From Silicimonas sp. (GTDB taxonomy: Bacteria; Pseudomonadota; Alphaproteobacteria; Rhodobacterales; Rhodobacteraceae): DNA of 40,028 nt. Below the pieces are notes generated by a model. The model was not told the origin of the DNA. It did not search any database and was given only the letters and a program-made list of their open reading frames with translations. Every line of letters starts with the position of its first letter. Position 1 is the stretch's first letter. Shown in pieces: positions 7,875-16,161 of this stretch. The position numbers and the translations under genes are program-made. The stretch covers positions 1 to 40,028 of the forward strand of contig JAJEGW010000110.1 of the NCBI GenBank assembly GCA_022819605.1. The letters run 5' to 3'.

Positions 7875-9422
7875 TCAGGATTGCGTCTTGTGATCGGTTC
7901 TTGCTCGGCTCGTTCCTGATTTCCTCGAAACGCCTGTCGTGCCCGAGACCTTGATCCGCCCGTCCTGGAACTCGATTTCCAGCGATCGTGCGCGGCGGGC
8001 CTCTTCTGACTTGGTCAGCACGGACGTGCCGCTTCGAATGATCGCGTAGCCACGTGCCAGCGTCGCCCTGTAGCCAAGGCTGGCGCGCGTCCGTTCCAGT
8101 GCCTGAAGACGGCCGGCGAGCCTGGCCAGCCTGACCTTGATCGCCTGCGCCATTCTGATGCTGACTTGGTCAAGGTCTCCCCATGCCTGCCGAACCTGCG
8201 TCTGGGCCTGTCTGACACGGAGACGGGCGACCAACGCGGACAATCGTTCGTTCTTGCGGTCGACAGCGTGCCTGAGGCCTCTTGCAAGGCTGCTCGCTCG
8301 GTGTTCGAGCAATTGAATCTCGCGGTCCAGTCTTGACTTGAAGAGCGTTGGCCGAAGGCCGGACGCCGCGCCGACGAGGTCGCCTCGCTTGCGTTCCACC
8401 AAATGGCCTAGCCCTCTGGGCAGGGATTCGCTGGCCCGGTCGAGCCGCTGGCTCGGATCGGCGAGGAGGGCCTCCGGTTGCGGCAAGAGGCGTGCAAGCG
8501 CGGTGATCCCATGGCGCAGGATGTCCATGCTGCGTGCCATGCTGCGCGACAGCCGCGCCTCGTGGCCGGTCAGGTCCGCGAGCAGTTCCGAACGGACCGG
8601 CACCGAGATCTCCGCTGCTGCCGTCGGCGTGGGCGCACGGCGGTCGGCGGCAAAGTCTATGAGCGTGGTGTCGGTTTCGTGGCCGACCGCAGAGACCAGC
8701 GGAATTTCCGATGCCGCCGCTGCGCGTGCCACAGCCTCTTCATTGAAGCCCCAGAGATCCTCGATCGAACCGCCTCCACGCGCGACGATCAAGAGGTCAG
8801 GGCGGGGTGGCGAATGGCCCGGCGGCAGCGCGTTGAATCCGGCGATGGCCCGCGCCACTTCCGGTGCGCAGGCATCACCCTGCACCGCAACGGGCCAGAT
8901 GACGACTTCCCGGGGGAACCGTTCTCGGAGCCTGTGCAGGATGTCCCGGATTACGACACCCTGCGGCGACGTGATGACTCCTATGACGTTTGGCAGGTAT
9001 GGCAGAGGCTTCTTGTGCACCTCGTCGAAGAGGCCCTCGGCTGCGAGCTTTTTCTTGCGTCTTTCTAGCATCGCCATCAGCGCGCCTTCGCCGGCAACGA
9101 CGATTCGCTCGGCGTTCAGGCTGAATCTCGACTGGAACCCGGAGGCCGTCATCTTGCCCTCGGCGATCACTTCCATGCCTTCTTCGGGCATCATGGTGAG
9201 CGCCGACACCTGGCCCTTCCATGTCATGCACGAGAGTACGGAGCGGTCGTCCTTCAGGTCAAAATACAGATGCCCAGACCGCGCAAGCACCACCCGGCCG
9301 ACTTCGCCTCGCACGCGAACCCAGCCGAGTTCCGATTCCACGAGGCGCTTCACGCGACCCGCGATCTCGCTCACGGTGAATTCGGGCGTGTTGTCGCCGG
9401 AAATTCGCTCGAATAGGTCCAT
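7875..9422 (-). CDS. xseA: Exodeoxyribonuclease VII large subunit
   Basis: About 515 residues from the ATG at 9422. The N-terminal OB-type domain (FTVSEIAGRVKRLVE, GHLYFDLKDDRSVLSC) is followed by the catalytic region with NVIGVITSPQGVVIRDI, DLLIVARGGGSIEDLWGFNEE, SAVGHETDTTLIDFAADRRAPTPTAAAE, and then a long helical region ending LARGYAIIRSGTSVL. With XseB it degrades single-stranded DNA to oligonucleotides. The same frame stays open far upstream across purD, but that part is antisense to purD and is not included. xseA and purD are divergent with 78 bp between starts. Confidence 0.96.
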   Translation of the reverse strand: MDLFERISGDNTPEFTVSEIAGRVKRLVESELGWVRVRGEVGRVVLARSGHLYFDLKDDRSVLSCMTWKGQVSALTMMPEEGMEVIAEGKMTASGFQSRFSLNAERIVVAGEGALMAMLERRKKKLAAEGLFDEVHKKPLPYLPNVIGVITSPQGVVIRDILHRLRERFPREVVIWPVAVQGDACAPEVARAIAGFNALPPGHSPPRPDLLIVARGGGSIEDLWGFNEEAVARAAAASEIPLVSAVGHETDTTLIDFAADRRAPTPTAAAEISVPVRSELLADLTGHEARLSRSMARSMDILRHGITALARLLPQPEALLADPSQRLDRASESLPRGLGHLVERKRGDLVGAASGLRPTLFKSRLDREIQLLEHRASSLARGLRHAVDRKNERLSALVARLRVRQAQTQVRQAWGDLDQVSIRMAQAIKVRLARLAGRLQALERTRASLGYRATLARGYAIIRSGTSVLTKSEEARRARSLEIEFQDGRIKVSGTTGVSRKSGTSRARTDHKTQS

Positions 9423-9500
9423 GTTCGTGTTTGCGGCTGCCTTGTGCTTCGCTGGGCGGAACCCTAGAACGCCACCCGACGAAGGGGAAGCGGAGCGGCG

Positions 9501-10763
9501 ATGAATATTCTCATCCTTGGCGGCGGCGGTCGGGAACACGCGCTGGCCTGGGCCGTGATGCAGAATCCGAAATGTGACCGGCTTATCGTCGCGCCCGGCA
9601 ATGCGGGGATCGCGGCGATTGCCGAATGCGCCTCTCTCGACATCGAGAACGGGGCGAAAATTGTGGAATGTGCAGAGGCCAATTCGATTGATCTCGTGAT
9701 CGTCGGGCCAGAGGCGCCGTTGGCGGCTGGGGTGGCCGACGATTTTCGCGCCGCTGGATTCAAGGTCTTCGGTCCGTCTCGGGAGGCGGCGCGGCTGGAA
9801 TCCTCGAAGCGATTCACCAAGGAAATCTGCGACGCCGCGGGCGTTCCTACGGCAGCCTGGGCACGATTCACGGAGGCAGCCCCGGCCAAGGCGCACATTC
9901 GCGAGCGTGGCGCACCAATCGTCGTGAAGGCAGACGGGTTGGCGGCCGGCAAAGGGGTCGTCGTTGCTCAGAGCACGGCGGAAGCGGAAGCGGCGGTTGA
10001 CGACATGCTCGGAGGCACGTTCGGCTCCGCTGGCTCCGAAGTGGTGATCGAAGAGTTCATGAATGGCGAGGAGGCTTCGTTCTTCGTGCTTTGTGACGGG
10101 ACGGACGCGTTGCCCGTAGGCACTGCGCAGGATCACAAGCGGGTGGGCGAGGGCGACACGGGACCCAATACCGGCGGGATGGGCGCGTATTCGCCTGCGC
10201 CCGTGCTGAACGAATCTGTGGCTGACCGCACGATGGAGGAGATCATTCGCCCGACGCTTGCGGAGATGGCTCGGCGCGGCACTCCCTATCAGGGCGTGCT
10301 GTATGCGGGCCTCATGATCGAGAACGGCGCCCCGCGGCTGGTCGAGTACAACGTGAGGTTCGGAGATCCGGAGTGCCAGGCATTGATGATGCGGCTCGGT
10401 GCGCAGGCTCTTGATCTCATGCAGGCCACCGCCGAGGGAAGGCTCTCGGAAGCACAGGTCAATTGGGCAGGGGACTATGCAGTGGCAGTCGTTGTGGCCG
10501 CCAAGGGCTATCCGGGTGCCTATGAGAATGGCAGTCCCATTGCCGGCCTCGACGACATTGTCGGCGATTCTCGCCAGATGGTGTTTCACGCTGGAACCTC
10601 TCGGACCGAGCACGGAATCGTCTCGACCGGTGGACGGGTCCTGAACGCCACCGCTCGTGGCACCAGCTTGCAGGAGGCCCGGGATGCGGCCTATGCGCTG
10701 GTAGACAGGATCGACTGGCGAGGCGGAGTGTACCGTCGTGACATTGGGTGGCGGGCACTGTGA
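9501..10763 (+). CDS. purD: Phosphoribosylamine-glycine ligase
   Basis: The 420-residue ATP-grasp enzyme forms glycinamide ribonucleotide, the second step of purine synthesis. It starts MNILILGGGGREHALAWA and contains VKADGLAAGKGVVVA, GDTGPNTGGMGAYSPAP, YQGVLYAGLM and VEYNVRFGDPECQALM, all diagnostic. Length is standard. A GGAG-containing ribosome site lies just upstream of the ATG. It is divergent from xseA, and a good hairpin follows the stop. Confidence 0.97.
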   Translation: MNILILGGGGREHALAWAVMQNPKCDRLIVAPGNAGIAAIAECASLDIENGAKIVECAEANSIDLVIVGPEAPLAAGVADDFRAAGFKVFGPSREAARLESSKRFTKEICDAAGVPTAAWARFTEAAPAKAHIRERGAPIVVKADGLAAGKGVVVAQSTAEAEAAVDDMLGGTFGSAGSEVVIEEFMNGEEASFFVLCDGTDALPVGTAQDHKRVGEGDTGPNTGGMGAYSPAPVLNESVADRTMEEIIRPTLAEMARRGTPYQGVLYAGLMIENGAPRLVEYNVRFGDPECQALMMRLGAQALDLMQATAEGRLSEAQVNWAGDYAVAVVVAAKGYPGAYENGSPIAGLDDIVGDSRQMVFHAGTSRTEHGIVSTGGRVLNATARGTSLQEARDAAYALVDRIDWRGGVYRRDIGWRAL

Positions 10764-10790
10764 TGAGAGGTGCCGAGCGACGCGGCGCCA

Positions 10791-10828
10791 GCGAACCGCC
10801 CGTGAATCTTGGGCGGTCGCTTTCTGCT
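10791..10828 (+). terminator. Terminator after purD
   Basis: ACCGCCC at 10795-10801 pairs with GGGCGGT at 10811-10817 around a 9-nt loop. Three further flanking pairs (GCG/CGC) continue past one bulged base. The stem is followed by a T-rich stretch, TTTCTGCTTTCTT. Position right after the purD stop supports a Rho-independent terminator. Confidence 0.65.
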
Positions 10829-10897
10829 TTCTTGCAGAACGCGCCGCTGGCCACGGCGGCAATGCCTTGAGAATGAGTTGCGCAGCAGAGGGAAGAG

Positions 10898-11509
10898 ATG
10901 AGTGAGTCCAAGCTGAATCCGGCGGTCAAGCAGGTGCTCGAACTGGGCCCGCCGCTGCTGTTTTTCGTGGCCTATCTGTGGATGCGCGATCACACCTACG
11001 CCTTCGGAGGCGTGGAGTATTCCGGGTTCATAGTGGCGGCCGGCCTGTTCGTGCCGATCCTGCTGGTCTCGATGGCGATCCTCTGGAAGCTGACGGGCCG
11101 TCTGAGCCGGATGCAGGTCTTCACCATCGTGATGGTGGTGATCTTCGGCGGCCTCACGGTTTGGCTTAACGACGAGAGGTTCTTCAAGGTCAAGACGACC
11201 TTGGTCTACGGGGTCCTTGCCGGCATCCTGGGGATCGGGCTCTTGCAAGGCAGGTCGTACCTGGCCTGGGCCATGGCCGAATTCCTGCCCTTGACGGACG
11301 AGGGCTGGATGAAGCTCACCAAGCGACTGGCGGGCTTTTTTGCGGGACTGGCACTGGCCAACGAGATCGTCTGGCGAACGATGTCCACGGATGCATGGGT
11401 CAAGATCGAGACGTTCGGGTTTCCGATCGCGCTGTTCCTGTTCATCTGGCTCCAGATGCTGACCCTGCGGCACTACCTGGTCGAGGAAGAGGCGGACGGA
11501 CCGGAATAG
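10898..11509 (+). CDS. yciB: Inner-membrane septation protein A family (YciB/IspZ)
   Basis: The 203-residue protein has five to six hydrophobic helices and the family motifs LELGPPLLFFVAYL, WLNDERFFKVKTTLVYGVLAGILG, W-x-KLTKRLAGFFAGLALANEIVWR and a short charged tail. YciB proteins act at the cell envelope and in septation; the biochemical role is unsettled. The ATG at 10898 follows GGGAAGAG. It lies 134 bp after purD, beyond the terminator, so it probably has its own promoter. Confidence 0.92.
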   Translation: MSESKLNPAVKQVLELGPPLLFFVAYLWMRDHTYAFGGVEYSGFIVAAGLFVPILLVSMAILWKLTGRLSRMQVFTIVMVVIFGGLTVWLNDERFFKVKTTLVYGVLAGILGIGLLQGRSYLAWAMAEFLPLTDEGWMKLTKRLAGFFAGLALANEIVWRTMSTDAWVKIETFGFPIALFLFIWLQMLTLRHYLVEEEADGPE

Positions 11510-11597
11510 GCGCCGCCTTGGCATGGTGCCCAGACTGTCCCAAGTGTCTCCGAACAGGGATGAACGAGCCGAAATCCCGGCGATGCTCCCGAGGATG

Positions 11598-12311
11598 TCA
11601 CCCTTTCTGCTCGAATAGAATCTTGTCTGACGCCTCCTTTTCCTCGGGCGACTGTTGACGGTTGCGTACTTCATCCGCCACCGCCTTGCCCTTGATGACC
11701 GCTGGACGGCTGCCCACCTCGTCCAGCCAGCGCGAAAAGTGGGGCTTGTCGTCGATGTCCTGTTCCTGCCCTTCCCAGTTTTGCGCCCAGGGCCAGATGG
11801 CCATGTCGGCGATCGAGTAGTCACCGGCGACGAATTGGTTGTCCTGAAGTCTGGCGTTGAGCACGCTGTAGAGTCTCCCGACCTCGTTCCTGTAGCGATC
11901 CTGCGCATACGGAAGGACTTGGGGAGGAGTGCGCTGCGGCGCGTAATTTATGAAATGATGCGCTTGGCCCGCCATCGGGCCGACACCGCCCATCTGCCAC
12001 ATCAGCCATTGATCTATGACGATCCGGTCGCGATCAGAAGATCCGTAGAATTGCCGGGTCTTGTGGCCGAGATACTGCAGGATGGCTCCGGATTCGAAGA
12101 TCGAGATCGGGTGGCCGTCCGGTCCGTCCGGATCGATGATGGCCGGCATGCGGTTGTTTGGGGAGAGCTTGAGGAATTCCGGGTCGAACTGGTCGCCCTT
12201 GGCGATGTCAACGAGATGCAGCGTGTAGGGCAGGGCCATCTCTTCAAGGGCGATGGTGATTTTCCAGCCGTTCGGGGTTGGCCAGTAGTGGAGGTCTATC
12301 GGGTCGGGCAT
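11598..12311 (-). CDS. Glutathione S-transferase family, YfcG/YghU (nu-class) type
   Basis: About 237 residues starting MPDPIDLHYWPTPNGWKI. The TPNG segment near residue 11 is the glutathione-contact motif of YfcG-like disulfide-bond reductases. It is followed by LSPNNRMPAIIDPDG and FESGAILQYLG of the thioredoxin-like domain, and a helical C-terminal domain with FVAGDYSIADMAIWPWAQNW. YfcG relatives reduce disulfides using two glutathiones. AAGGAAA lies just before the ATG at 12311, preferred over an upstream extension. Neighbours give no functional hint. Confidence 0.9.
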   Translation of the reverse strand: MPDPIDLHYWPTPNGWKITIALEEMALPYTLHLVDIAKGDQFDPEFLKLSPNNRMPAIIDPDGPDGHPISIFESGAILQYLGHKTRQFYGSSDRDRIVIDQWLMWQMGGVGPMAGQAHHFINYAPQRTPPQVLPYAQDRYRNEVGRLYSVLNARLQDNQFVAGDYSIADMAIWPWAQNWEGQEQDIDDKPHFSRWLDEVGSRPAVIKGKAVADEVRNRQQSPEEKEASDKILFEQKG

Positions 12312-12498
12312 GCAGTTTCCTTTTCTGGGCCGCTTGGCGCTGCGGCACAAGGTGGCGCATTTTTTTTCAAGATCAAGGGGGCCGGTGCTGCCCGTCCAGG
12401 CTGCCGCACTTGAGCGCCACCCTCTCGCAACACAACTTGCGCGTCTGGTAGCGGAAGATGTGCTGCCAAGAGACGGCAGTTCGCGAGACCTGACGGCC

Positions 12499-13116
12499 TC
12501 ATGCGGTAATGAGATCTGCGATCTCGCGAATCTTTCCGAGTTCTTTCGGGTGATCTGGCAGGACGAGCACTTCTTGGATCTCGCCGATTACGCCGCGAAT
12601 GAGCTGGCTTTTCTTCAGCCCTGTTGACTGCATCAGCGCTCTGATGTTGTCGTTTGTCCTCGGTGCCAATTTTAGTGACAGTCGCCTTGAAGGAATTCCC
12701 GCTGCAGAAGATCGCTGTTTCTTGAAGTTCAAGCAATTCTGCTGGAGCCTGAGGATGCTATCAGAGTCCTCGGAAAGTCTGCGCAGAAAGTAGGCGATCA
12801 GTGTCTTGCGCAGCTTGGTGCCGGCCTGTGGATCAATGCGGAATGCGGCCAAGTCCAACAGGTCCATTTCCGGTGCCGTAAGCGAAACTTCGAGTGGAAT
12901 CTCTGCGGCCTTTCGCGCACGCACGACCGCCGGCGTCGATGGTGCAGGCAAGGCGACAACCCGGTCGCAGTTGTCACAGACGATCGCCAAGACATCCTTC
13001 GCAACACCATTGCCGTCATCAAAGGGAACATCACGGTACGCAAATGTCGCTGGAACCACCGAACCGCAATCTTCGCAAATTGCCTTCGACTTGTCGCCAG
13101 CTTGATGGAATTTCAT
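12499..13116 (-). CDS. Putative zinc-ribbon antitoxin (MqsA-like arrangement)
   Basis: I do not recognise the family with certainty. The 205-residue protein has two CxxC pairs, C14/C17 (CEDC) and C47/C50 (CDNC), spaced like a zinc ribbon, with DVLAIVCDNCDRVV resembling YgiT/MqsA-type N-terminal fingers. The C-terminal half (residues ~145-200) reads SRRLSLKLAPRTNDNIRALMQSTGLKKSQLIRGVIGEIQ, like a ribbon-helix-helix DNA-binding unit rather than the HTH of MqsA. The gene starts 7 bp after the stop of the small upstream gene, with GAGG overlapping that stop, so the two are coupled. Toxin-first order plus a zinc-ribbon DNA-binding partner recalls mqsRA. I infer an antitoxin/repressor. A stand-alone regulator is the alternative. 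Confidence 0.5.
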   Translation of the reverse strand: MKFHQAGDKSKAICEDCGSVVPATFAYRDVPFDDGNGVAKDVLAIVCDNCDRVVALPAPSTPAVVRARKAAEIPLEVSLTAPEMDLLDLAAFRIDPQAGTKLRKTLIAYFLRRLSEDSDSILRLQQNCLNFKKQRSSAAGIPSRRLSLKLAPRTNDNIRALMQSTGLKKSQLIRGVIGEIQEVLVLPDHPKELGKIREIADLITA

Positions 13117-13123
13117 GCTCGCC

Positions 13124-13420
13124 TCACATATGGACGCTGATGAAGATCGTATCTAGGTCCAAAAAATAGAATTTCACATACCACCCGTCACGCTTCAATA
13201 CATGGACATCGACTTCCTCGGCTTGATGGTGCGGCGAACTTTGGTGATGCTGCCCGCTGCACCGTTTCACAATTTCGCTGAGTTCTTCGCTCGTGATCTG
13301 GCCCATCTGGAGCAGGTTTTTCGTTTCTACTCCGTCCCTTGCTGCATGCCGGAAGCTTCCTTGCTGCAGTGCAGTGATCAGACGTCTCTTCGCCTCCGAA
13401 AATCCAATCTTTGCGCTCAA
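13124..13420 (-). CDS. Putative MqsR/DUF4258-like small toxin, TTG start
   Basis: The product is 98 residues. The C-terminal segment EVDVHVLKRDGWYVKFYFLD-x-DTIFISVHM resembles the end of MqsR/DUF4258-type RNase toxins (basic strand, W/Y-x-KF, then a hydrophobic strand ending near S-x-H). The N-terminus SEAKRRLITALQQGSFRHAARDGVETKNLLQMGQIT is helical. The frame is closed by a TGA at 13451-13453 and has no ATG before residue 38. TTG at 13420 is preceded by GAGGAAA at a good distance, so TTG is the likely start. The zinc-ribbon gene follows at once. A weak start and first position fit a toxin, but the assignment rests on pattern, not on a search. Confidence 0.5.
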   Translation of the reverse strand: MSAKIGFSEAKRRLITALQQGSFRHAARDGVETKNLLQMGQITSEELSEIVKRCSGQHHQSSPHHQAEEVDVHVLKRDGWYVKFYFLDLDTIFISVHM

Positions 13421-13905
13421 TATACGAATTTCCTCGTAAAGTTCAAGTTCTCATCTCGGTCAGTTGAACCGTCGTCGATTCCGGTCCACGCATGTGGTGG
13501 CACCGTCATTATGGACAGTCGGTTCGACCCAAGGGGGCAAGGAAGTCTGGAAGTCTGCCAAGACGATCAGGGCAAGACCTATTCGCTTACCTTTTTGCCC
13601 GAGTTTCATGAATAAGGATGTGCGAACAAAATGGCAACACGATAAAACGGGCCGCCTTATTTCGAGACGCCTCGCCGCGTAGCCAGACTGGATTCGCTCA
13701 AGTGGTCGCGGCTAGTGGTGGCATCTTGCAACCTCCAACCGGTGGTCAGTCCAAGTCGTGTTCGGCTGTGTGAATGCAACTTTGAATTGGACTTACCCGC
13801 CGTCCTTCCTGCCGACCACGAACGCCGCCTTTGCTCTGAACGGCGTCGCGTGGCGCGCAGCCGCCGGTATGGTCAGGTCTCTGCGTGGTGCCGTCGGCGA
13901 CTCCC
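13421..13905. other. Intergenic region upstream of the TA-like pair and metZ
   Basis: About 485 bases. The minus-strand end must hold the promoter of the TA-like pair. Plus-strand frames between 13464 and 13682 are open, and one ends with a protein-like segment (GSLEVCQDDQGKTYSLTFLPEF, stop near 13615). It has no recognisable homologue, start or ribosome site and may be a remnant. No RNA gene was recognised here. Confidence 0.4.
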
Positions 13906-13934
13906 TTGACCCCAGCACCGGGCGCTAGTACGCA
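13906..13934 (+). promoter_or_regulatory. Candidate metZ promoter
   Basis: TTGACC at 13906-13911 is followed after 17 bp by TACGCA at 13929-13934. Transcription would start near 13941, directly before the riboswitch. The -35 is good and the -10 is poor, so confidence comes mainly from position. Confidence 0.4.
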
Positions 13935-13942
13935 GTGCAGTA

Positions 13943-13998
13943 CGTGGCGATTTGTTCACCGGATTGCGGGCCACGCAAAAGACTCCGCTAAAGAGGTC
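13943..13998 (+). promoter_or_regulatory. SAM-II riboswitch
   Basis: CGTGGC at 13943-13948 pairs with GCCACG at 13970-13975 to form P1. The loop contains GATTTG, then ACCGGATTGCGG, as in the SAM-II consensus. After an A-rich linker comes GCTAAAGAGGTC at 13987-13998, the conserved 3' pseudoknot strand (GCUAAA followed by a G-rich end). SAM-II elements are short (about 55 nt), are found in alphaproteobacteria upstream of metA, metX, metZ and related genes, and shut off translation when S-adenosylmethionine is abundant. The metZ ribosome site lies 50 nt further downstream, rather more distant than in typical cases. Confidence 0.85.
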
Positions 13999-14047
13999 TG
14001 GGACGTTCGCGCCCTTGACGCTCATGCAGTCCGGACCAGGATTGAAC

Positions 14048-14063
14048 AGGAGGCGTCCAAATT
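14048..14063 (+). promoter_or_regulatory. metZ ribosome-binding site with AUU start codon
   Basis: AGGAGG at 14048-14053 is a full Shine-Dalgarno match. Seven bases later ATT (14061-14063) opens the frame TEDWKKRTRLVHGG, which is how MetZ proteins normally begin after the initiator Met. The frame has a TGA at 14043-14045, and the codons between it and ATT include no ATG, GTG or TTG. The next conventional start, GTG 14094, lacks a usable ribosome site and would remove conserved residues. Confidence 0.65.
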
Positions 14064-15242
14064 ACCGAAGACTGGAAAAAGCGCACGAGGCTCGTGCATG
14101 GGGGCATCCGACGGAGCCAGTACGGGGAGGTCGCCGAGCCGATTTTCCTCACCCAGGGGTTTGTTTACGAGAGCGCCGAACAGGCTGCCCAGCGATTCGA
14201 GGAGGTCGGCGAAGACGAATTCATCTATTCCCGCTACGGGAACCCGACGGTGCGGATGTTCGAGGAACGAATTGCCGCGATCGAAGGTGCCGAAGACGCG
14301 TTCGCCACGGCCTCCGGAATGGCTGCTGTCTATGCGTCCTTGGCCGCGATGCTGAAGGCGGGCGACCATGTGGTCTCGGCGCGTGCATTGTTCGGATCTT
14401 GCCACTACATCCTGGAAGAGGTGCTTCAGCGCTTCGGCGTAGACGTTACCTTCGTGGACGGCACCGATCTCGGCGCGTGGAAGGCGGCCGTCAGGCCGGA
14501 CACCAAGGCCGTGTTTCTGGAAAGCATCTCCAATCCGACGCTTGAAGTGATTGACATCAAGGCGGTCGCGGCAGTTGCGCATGACGTGGGAGCGAAGGTG
14601 ATCGTTGACAACGTGTTCTCGACTCCCGTTCTGAGCCGCGTGCTGGATCTAGGGGCGGATGTCGTCGTCTACTCCGCGACCAAGCATATCGACGGGCAGG
14701 GGCGGGTTCTCGGTGGCGTCGTTCTCGGAACAAGGGAATATGTCCGCAAGACGCTGGAACCCTTTCTCAAGCATACGGGCGGCGCCATGAGCCCGTTCAC
14801 GGCATGGTTGCTGCTGAAGGGCATGGAGACGCTGGATCTTCGCGTCAGGGCGCAGGCGGAGAATGCACTGAAAGTGGCCGCGGCGTTCGAGGGTCACGCG
14901 CGGCTCGAAAGGGTCATCTATCCGGGCCTGCCGTCCCATCCGCAGCACGAAACCGCGATGGCGCAAATGAAACGGGGCGGGACGGTTGTGACCTTCGTGC
15001 TCAAGGGCGGACAGGAGGCGGCGTTCCGGTTCCTGAATGCGCTCCAGATATTCATCATTTCGAACAACCTGGGCGATGCAAAGTCGATCGTGACGCATCC
15101 GACCACCACGACCCATCAGCGACTCACCGACGAGCAGCGGGACGAAATGGGCATTTTGCCGGGTCTCGTACGCCTATCCATGGGACTGGAAGATGTCGAT
15201 GACCTGATTGCCGACATCCGGCAAGCACTCGAGGCCGCATGA
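14061..15242 (+). CDS. metZ: O-succinylhomoserine sulfhydrylase
   Basis: This PLP enzyme joins O-succinylhomoserine and sulfide to give homocysteine for methionine synthesis. About 393 residues from ATT 14061. Motifs: LTQGFVYESAEQA, YSRYGNPTVRMFEERIAAIEGAE, ATASGMAAV, VFLESISNPTLEVID, VIVDNVFSTPVLSRV and VVYSATKHIDGQGRVLGG with the PLP lysine near residue 208. Near the C-terminus GDAKSIVTHPTTTTHQ is typical of gamma-family enzymes. Expression should be governed by the SAM-II element upstream. The AUU start may be real or a single-base error for ATG; a GTG start at 14094 would give 382 residues. A glutamine amidotransferase follows after 76 bp. Confidence 0.95.
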   Translation: MTEDWKKRTRLVHGGIRRSQYGEVAEPIFLTQGFVYESAEQAAQRFEEVGEDEFIYSRYGNPTVRMFEERIAAIEGAEDAFATASGMAAVYASLAAMLKAGDHVVSARALFGSCHYILEEVLQRFGVDVTFVDGTDLGAWKAAVRPDTKAVFLESISNPTLEVIDIKAVAAVAHDVGAKVIVDNVFSTPVLSRVLDLGADVVVYSATKHIDGQGRVLGGVVLGTREYVRKTLEPFLKHTGGAMSPFTAWLLLKGMETLDLRVRAQAENALKVAAAFEGHARLERVIYPGLPSHPQHETAMAQMKRGGTVVTFVLKGGQEAAFRFLNALQIFIISNNLGDAKSIVTHPTTTTHQRLTDEQRDEMGILPGLVRLSMGLEDVDDLIADIRQALEAA

Positions 15243-15318
15243 TGCGGAGCCTGGCCGGGCTTGGCTTGCCGACCCGCAAGCTCTTCGGACCGAGCCTGTG
15301 GAACAGGCCCGCGCCGCA

Positions 15319-16161
15319 ATGACGTCGAAGCCTGTTCTCATTCTTCAACTGCGTCCGGAAGACGAAGCGTCAGATGGCGAATTCCGCGCTTTCCTCGAAA
15401 AAGGCCATCTGAGTGAATCGGAGGTTCGTCGGCACAGGATGGAGACGGGGCCGTTGCCGAAGGGCTTTTCGCTGGACGATTATTCGGCTGTCATTGTCGG
15501 CGGCGGACCAGGCTGCGTCAGCGACGACCCGGCTGCGCGCGATCCGGTCGAGGCGAGGGCGGAAGCGGAGCTTTTGGCATTGTTGCCCGAAATTCTCGCC
15601 CGGGACATGCCTTTCCTCGGGTGCTGTTACGGCATCGGGCTGCTTGCCCACCACTTGGGAGCGCGGGTTTCGAAAGAGCGGCATTCAGAGCCGGTGTCGG
15701 CCGTGTCGTGCGACGTAACGGAAGCAGGGCAGGCAGATCCTTTGCTGGCCGGGCTGCCGCTCAGGTTCAACACCTTGGTTGGCCACAAGGAAGCGGTTCA
15801 GGAACTGCCCGACGGTGCGGTTCATCTCATGTCCTCGGAGACCTGCCCTTTCCAGATGATCCGGGCAGGCGAGAACGTCTATGCCACGCAGTTTCATCCG
15901 GAAGCGGACGGGCAGATCTTTGCGGATCGCATCCGAATCTACCGCGACTTCGGATATTTCCGACCCGAAGAGGCCGCTACTCTGACCAAGGCATGCCTGG
16001 CTGCGGAAGTGACAGAGCCCGAGCGCATCCTGAAGCGTTTCGTGGCGCGTTACGTGGCGGTCGGACGGCCGCGCCGCGCGCATGGCGACAGGAGAGTGGC
16101 AGGATTGCCTGCTGGCAGTGTCCAGATGCCCGCTTCCGACGGCATGGCGCGAGCGACGTGA
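15319..16161 (+). CDS. Class I glutamine amidotransferase-like protein
   Basis: The 280-residue protein starts MTSKPVLILQLRPE. The GATase core has IVGGGPGCVSDD (oxyanion region), MPFLGCCYGIGLLA with the nucleophile near C103, and ATQFHPEADGQIF with the His-Glu pair. The triad is therefore complete. It resembles stand-alone GMP-synthase-like GATases, which hydrolyse glutamine or gamma-glutamyl compounds; the partner or substrate is unknown. The last ~40 residues are Arg-rich and atypical, perhaps a run-on past the usual end. It is 76 bp downstream of metZ and may be cotranscribed. Confidence 0.85.
   Translation: MTSKPVLILQLRPEDEASDGEFRAFLEKGHLSESEVRRHRMETGPLPKGFSLDDYSAVIVGGGPGCVSDDPAARDPVEARAEAELLALLPEILARDMPFLGCCYGIGLLAHHLGARVSKERHSEPVSAVSCDVTEAGQADPLLAGLPLRFNTLVGHKEAVQELPDGAVHLMSSETCPFQMIRAGENVYATQFHPEADGQIFADRIRIYRDFGYFRPEEAATLTKACLAAEVTEPERILKRFVARYVAVGRPRRAHGDRRVAGLPAGSVQMPASDGMARAT

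Noticed and set aside
9423-10862. Upstream continuation of the xseA frame across purD
   Set aside because: This part is antisense to purD; the conserved XseA N-terminus begins at the ATG at 9422.
10691-11908. A 405-codon minus-strand frame over purD, yciB and the GST
   Set aside because: It is antisense to yciB and overlaps two other clear genes; low-complexity charged product.
12355-12370. Run of eight T residues on the plus strand
   Set aside because: No plus-strand gene ends here and no convincing stem precedes it; it lies in the upstream region of the minus-strand GST gene.
13202-13615. Plus-strand frame over the toxin-like gene and upstream region
   Set aside because: The first half is antisense to the TA-like gene. 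The tail is mildly protein-like but has no start, ribosome site or homologue that I can name.
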